Shown here: in pieces, positions 50,716-53,472 of the stretch
Position numbering within the stretch: position 1 is the first letter of the stretch
Layout: each line of letters begins with the position of its first letter
DNA from: Bog-473 sp035534235
GTDB taxonomy: Bacteria; Actinomycetota; Acidimicrobiia; Acidimicrobiales; RAAP-2
Length of the DNA: 53,472 bases
Assembly (NCBI GenBank): GCA_035534235.1
Contig: DATLSH010000004.1
Span: 1 to 53,472 of the forward strand
Reading direction: 5' to 3'
Position numbers and translations under genes: made by a program
The notes under the pieces: generated by a model
What the model saw: only the letters and a program-made list of their open reading frames with translations
Told to the model about the DNA's origin: nothing
Databases searched by the model: none

Positions 50716-51966
50716 ATGGCCAGTAGGACAAGGAGCAAGAGCGGACCGGGCACGATGCGAGAGCGCTCGCCCGGCCACTGGCAACTGCGCGCCTTCGCTG
50801 GACCCGATCCCGTCATCGGCAAACCTCGACAGGTGGCGCGCACCTTCACGGGTACCGAGCACGCGGCGGCCAAGGCGCTCGGCAATCTCGTGGCCGAGGT
50901 CGAGTCGGGCAAATTCAACCGGACCAACGTCACCGTCGGGCAGCTTCTCGACAAGTGGCTTGAGGGAGCCGAGCGAAGCCAGCGTCCGCGGACGGTCTAC
51001 GAGAACCGACGCAAGATCGAGGCGCGAATCCGGCCGACCCTCGGGGCGGTCCGGCTGGACAAGCTGGAGCCCGACACCCTGGACACTGCGTACGGCAGAT
51101 GGTTGGACGAGGGACTCTCGCCGGCCACGGTGCACAAGTACCACGCCATCGTTTCCGCTGCATGCAATCAGGCGGTCAAGTGGGGCTGGATCGACCGGGC
51201 GCCCACGGCCCGGGCCACGGCGCCGAGGGTCGATCGGGTGGAGATGAAGGTGCCCACGCCCGAGCAGTTGACGATGCTGGTGAAGGCGGCCGAGACGGCC
51301 GACCCTGTGCTGGCCACAGCAGTGGCCCTGGCCGCTCTGACGGGAGCCCGTCGAGGCGAGATCGTGGCGCTCAAGTGGTCCGACATCGACCTGGGCAACG
51401 GTCGGGTGCGCATTGCCCGCTCTCTCACCATTGCCCGAGGCGAGCAGCACACCGGCCCCACGAAGACGCACCAGATCCGGGACATCGCCCTGGACCCCGT
51501 GTGCGTCGAGATTTTGAAGCGACGGTGGGCCTACATGGTTGGCCTGTCCGAGAACGCAGAATCGCCGTTGGTGCCCGACCCCTATGTCCTCAGTTACAAC
51601 GCCAACGGCGCCTTGGCGGCCAGCCCGGACACGTTGACCCACGGATTCGGCAAGCTGTGCGTGGCGATGGAACTGCCTGCCCTGAAGAAGCTTTGCCAGA
51701 CCAAGCCGAAGGCCAAGCGCACGGACTTGGGCCCGGGGGAGCGGTGGCCCTTCCGCTTCCACGACTTGCGCCACTTCAGCGTCACCACGCTCATTGCCGC
51801 CGGGGTGGATGTGCGAACCGTGGCCGATCGCCACGGTCATGCCCGGGCGACCATGACTTTGGATCGATACGCCCACGCACTGCCGGAGCGTGACCGGGCT
51901 GCCGCGGGCATCCTCGGGGCGGCTTTCACGCCTGACACTGCCCGGTCCAAGGTCAAGCGGACGTGA
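50716..51966 (+). CDS. Tyrosine recombinase / integrase
   Basis: 416 residues from the ATG at 50716. An N-terminal AP2-like arm-binding region (GHWQLRAFAGPDP) and a SAM-like core-binding domain (about 70-155) precede the catalytic domain. Catalytic residues visible are Arg in TGARRGEIVALKW, the beta-hairpin Lys in TKTHQIRDIAL, HDLRH, His in ADRHGHARATM and the Tyr nucleophile in LDRYAHA. It drives site-specific integration at the tRNA-Val. Confidence 0.96.
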   Translation: MASRTRSKSGPGTMRERSPGHWQLRAFAGPDPVIGKPRQVARTFTGTEHAAAKALGNLVAEVESGKFNRTNVTVGQLLDKWLEGAERSQRPRTVYENRRKIEARIRPTLGAVRLDKLEPDTLDTAYGRWLDEGLSPATVHKYHAIVSAACNQAVKWGWIDRAPTARATAPRVDRVEMKVPTPEQLTMLVKAAETADPVLATAVALAALTGARRGEIVALKWSDIDLGNGRVRIARSLTIARGEQHTGPTKTHQIRDIALDPVCVEILKRRWAYMVGLSENAESPLVPDPYVLSYNANGALAASPDTLTHGFGKLCVAMELPALKKLCQTKPKAKRTDLGPGERWPFRFHDLRHFSVTTLIAAGVDVRTVADRHGHARATMTLDRYAHALPERDRAAAGILGAAFTPDTARSKVKRT

Positions 51967-52007
51967 CCTGCCTCGACGGAGAACTGCCGCCTTGTACGCT
52001 TTGGGGT

Positions 52008-52322
52008 ATGGCAACCACATTCGTTCCCCGATCGCCCATGGGTGAACGCCTGTCCGAGCGACGGGCGGCGATTCTGGCCGCCGCGGCGCGGCGCCACGCC
52101 TCGAATGTCCGCGTCTTTGGCAGTGTCGCCCGAGGCGACGACACCGCCACCAGCGACATCGATCTCCTGGTGGACCTTGACCCCGACGCCAACCCACTCG
52201 ACCTGCTCGACCTCGGCTGCGAACTTGAGGACGAACTGGGGGTGAAGGTCGATGTGGGGACACCAGCGTCCTTGCGGGCCTTCCTTCGAGATGAGGTGCT
52301 GGCCGAAGCCGTCGCTCTGTGA
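52008..52322 (+). CDS. mntA: MntA-type nucleotidyltransferase antitoxin
   Basis: 104 residues from the ATG at 52008. The minimal nucleotidyltransferase motif is FGSVARGDDTATSDIDLLVDL (Gly38-Ser39, Asp50 and Asp52), with the third acidic residue at Asp82 (KVDV). Such antitoxins neutralise the HEPN toxin by adding AMP to its tyrosine. The stop overlaps the toxin gene by GTGA. A TACGCT box 8 nt before the ATG suggests leaderless transcription. Confidence 0.92.
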   Translation: MATTFVPRSPMGERLSERRAAILAAAARRHASNVRVFGSVARGDDTATSDIDLLVDLDPDANPLDLLDLGCELEDELGVKVDVGTPASLRAFLRDEVLAEAVAL

Positions 52323-52702
52323 GCCGAAGGGATGCGGCTTGGTTGGCCGACATTCTGGTGGCCATTGATGCCATTGAAACCTACGTAGCCGAGGGCAGTC
52401 TCAGCAAAGGACTCATCTACGACGCTTGCCGGGTCCGGCTTATTGAGATCGGCGAAGCGGTCAAGAACATCGACCCGAATGTGTTGGCAGCCATTCCGTC
52501 CATTCGATGGAGAGCGATATCGAGAATGCGGGACCGACTCGCTCATCACTATTTCGATACCGACCATGCTCTGGTGGAATACGTAGTCAACGAGGAACTG
52601 GCGCCACTTCGAGCGGCGGTTGTCGCGCTAGCCGATATCGCCGATGGATTCAGGAACATCTCCGCCAGGGACAAGCCACCCACTCCCGAAGTGGACACGT
52701 AA
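52319..52702 (+). CDS. hepT: HepT-type HEPN ribonuclease toxin
   Basis: 127 residues from GTG 52319 (GTGA overlap). A DUF86/HEPN helical domain with the RX4HXY catalytic/modification motif intact: Arg71, His76, Tyr78 (RDRLAHHY). In studied HepT/MntA pairs the toxin cleaves RNA and is silenced by AMP addition at this tyrosine. Pairing and order match type VII toxin-antitoxin modules. Confidence 0.93.
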   Translation: MSRRDAAWLADILVAIDAIETYVAEGSLSKGLIYDACRVRLIEIGEAVKNIDPNVLAAIPSIRWRAISRMRDRLAHHYFDTDHALVEYVVNEELAPLRAAVVALADIADGFRNISARDKPPTPEVDT

Positions 52703-52721
52703 CAAGTAGCCCGCTCGGAAC

Positions 52722-52958
52722 TCACTGATGGGTATCTCCGCCGTGGAGGTAACGCTCCAGCCGCGGCACCGAGACCCTCCACCTTCCGCCGATATGGATT
52801 GCCGGGCTGAACTGTCCCGTGCGACACAGTCGGTAGAGAGTGTCGGCGTGCAGACCGATGCGCCGGGCGGTTTCAGGAATCGAAATGAGATCGGCGCCAG
52901 GCTGCTCAGCGCGGATCTGTTTGAGCGCCGTGAGAGGCGACGCCGAAGTCGAGGGCAT
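52722..52958 (-). CDS. Excisionase-like helix-turn-helix protein
   Basis: 78 residues from the ATG at 52958 with AAGGATGG upstream. The MerR/HTH_17 fold is visible: LISIPETARRIGLHADTLYRLCRTGQFSPAIHIGGRWRVSVPRLERYL. Proteins of this size in integrated elements are excisionases or element regulators. It is convergent with hepT. Confidence 0.88.
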   Translation of the reverse strand: MPSTSASPLTALKQIRAEQPGADLISIPETARRIGLHADTLYRLCRTGQFSPAIHIGGRWRVSVPRLERYLHGGDTHQ

Positions 52959-53093
52959 GAGAGTCCATCCTTTTTCGGCCCGAGGGACCGTCACTTACGG
53001 GGCCGAGAAGTGGCCATCATCAGCCCCCATCGCAATACTCCTCATGCGGCAATGCCACCGGCGCTCTACGGCGTCAAGTCACCGGCTCGGCTC

Positions 53094-53162
53094 GCAAGAA
53101 CTTCTGGCGGTCTCCCGATAGTTCACGTTCGCCCTGCGGGCAAACCCGCCGGAAGTTCTTGC
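53094..53162. repeat. Nested inverted repeat
   Basis: The outer arms are GCAAGAACTTCTGGCGG (53094-53110) and, at 53146-53162, its complement with a single T/C difference that still pairs as G-T in RNA. In the 35-nt interior, GTTCGCCC-TGC-GGGCAAAC (53127-53145) forms a second hairpin. This may be a structured RNA, an oriT-like or recombinase site, or a small palindromic mobile repeat. Confidence 0.7.
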
Positions 53163-53227
53163 TCGGCCCAGGTGCTTCCCTCACCGGGACTGGACTCCGC
53201 TCGCTGCCGGTGGGGTTCATCGGTCAT

Positions 53228-53262
53228 GCGAACGACGCAGCGGCGTCGTTCGCTACGAACGA
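53228..53262. repeat. Palindromic GCGAACGA repeat cluster
   Basis: GCGAACGACGC (53228-53238) and its exact complement GCGTCGTTCGC (53243-53253) flank a 4-nt loop. TCGTTCG-CTA-CGAACGA (53246-53262) uses the right arm again with a third copy, so two mutually exclusive hairpins are possible. This suits a protein-binding array or an RNA switch. Confidence 0.7.
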
Positions 53263-53426
53263 AACCAAGAGGGTGGAGTCCCGGCCAGGCTCGGCTGCTT
53301 GCAAGTCCACACGTACCTGGCGGATGGTGGGATCGCACCGATCCCGCGGGGTGATTGACGCCGACCGCGCTGCCTTGCCCCTTCCTGACCGCACCCACTC
53401 ACCCTCCCTGCCACATCCCCCGAACC

Positions 53427-53472
53427 ACCCCCACCCCCACCCCCACCCCCACCCCCACCCCCACCCCCACCC
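53427..53472. repeat. (ACCCCC)n tract at the window end
   Basis: About 7.7 uninterrupted copies of the hexamer run to the last base. The minus strand is (GGGGGT)n and could form G-quadruplexes. The tract may be why the sequence stops here. Confidence 0.9.

Larger units (their letters stand above)
50565..53472 (+). mobile_element. Left part of a tRNA-Val-integrated element
   Basis: A tyrosine integrase gene begins 75 nt after the tRNA 3' end, the arrangement of elements that recombine at tRNA 3' ends. Downstream are a toxin-antitoxin pair, an excisionase-like gene and repeat-rich DNA. No duplicate of the tRNA 3' end is seen before the window end, so the right attachment site lies beyond it. 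No transfer or phage structural gene is visible. Confidence 0.75.
52959..53472. other. Gene-free end region of the element
   Basis: About 510 nt upstream of the excisionase-like gene. It contains a nested inverted repeat (53094-53162), a cluster of GCGAACGA-type repeats (53228-53262) and a (CCCCCA)n tract to the window end. No coding frame there has protein-like composition. A promoter for the excisionase-like gene must lie near 52970-53060. Confidence 0.6.

Noticed and set aside
53123..53398. Minus-strand 91-codon frame at the element end
   Set aside because: It spans the palindromic repeats, has shadow-like Arg/Gly/Pro composition and no ribosome site or recognisable domain.
53427..53472. 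Telomere of a linear replicon
   Set aside because: Actinobacterial linear replicons end in complex palindromes capped by protein, not in simple G/C hexamer arrays; a repeat-caused contig end is more likely.
53094..53472. CRISPR array
   Set aside because: The repeats are inverted or a contiguous hexamer tract without unique spacers, and no cas gene is in the window.
50642..53472. Right attachment site of the element
   Set aside because: No second copy of the tRNA-Val 3' end could be found by eye in this interval; it must be outside the window.

Overview
The window looks like chromosomal DNA of a high-GC Actinobacteriota member, most likely class Acidimicrobiia. The support is very GC-rich coding, frequent GTG starts and 4-nt stop/start overlaps, several apparently leaderless promoters, MurT/GatD and a 6C-type small RNA, large CoA-dependent catabolic operons of mycobacterial type, and a cell-wall amidase carrying the 'GGYWLVAADGGIFTFGDA' type repeat. 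The class assignment is inference; the genes are read directly from the sequence.

Layout. 1-105: C-terminal end of an unidentified + strand gene. 135-3827 (minus): PspC - DUF1707 - cyclic-nucleotide-binding-like protein - MMPL/RND transporter, divergent from 4140-6805 (plus): PspC-type histidine kinase - LuxR-family response regulator - CysQ-like phosphatase. 6844-7138: strong hairpin and a cold-shock gene. 7289-9353: TetR regulator divergent from an RPE65-type carotenoid oxygenase, with a near-perfect operator between them. 9387-10822: second TetR divergent from a membrane-anchored protein, again with an operator. 10920-18469 (minus): seven-gene CoA-dependent catabolic operon (DUF2889, acyl-CoA dehydrogenase, SCP-x-like thiolase, DUF35 Zn-ribbon/OB protein, acyl-CoA ligase, SDR, diiron ferritin-like protein). 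18493-20834: DUF1214 protein and a sulfotransferase, tail to tail. 21258-28468 (plus): secreted anchored protein and a branched-chain-amino-acid (Liv) type ABC importer in which both permeases and both ATPases are fused. 28597-33625 (minus): Gfo/Idh oxidoreductase - TldD - TldE - HNH protein. 33701-36453 (plus): OafA-type acyltransferase with SGNH domain and a GNAT. 36470-37378: LysR, divergent from a short terminated transcript (candidate 6C RNA, about 37494-37582). 37650-42121 (plus): HAD-PlsC fusion - MurT - GatD - amidase, an envelope operon, followed by two tiny coupled ORFs. 42757-48977 (minus): operon of acyl-CoA reductase-HAD fusion, zinc alcohol dehydrogenase, divergent LarA-like protein and PlsC-like acyltransferase, controlled by a divergent TetR (49024-49653). 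49655-50392: membrane protein.

At 50565 a tRNA-Val(CAC) is followed immediately by a tyrosine integrase. From there to the window end the DNA looks like the left end of an integrated element carrying a MntA/HepT toxin-antitoxin pair, an excisionase-like gene, and a roughly 510-nt region without genes that holds nested inverted repeats and ends in a (CCCCCA)n tract.

The strongest candidate for an undescribed system is the 42757-49653 operon. It joins fatty acyl reduction, alcohol oxidation/reduction and acyl transfer to a LarA homologue that appears to keep the nickel-pincer attachment lysine but to have lost other lactate racemase residues. The seven-gene catabolic operon, with its neighbouring oxygenase and regulators, is the second.
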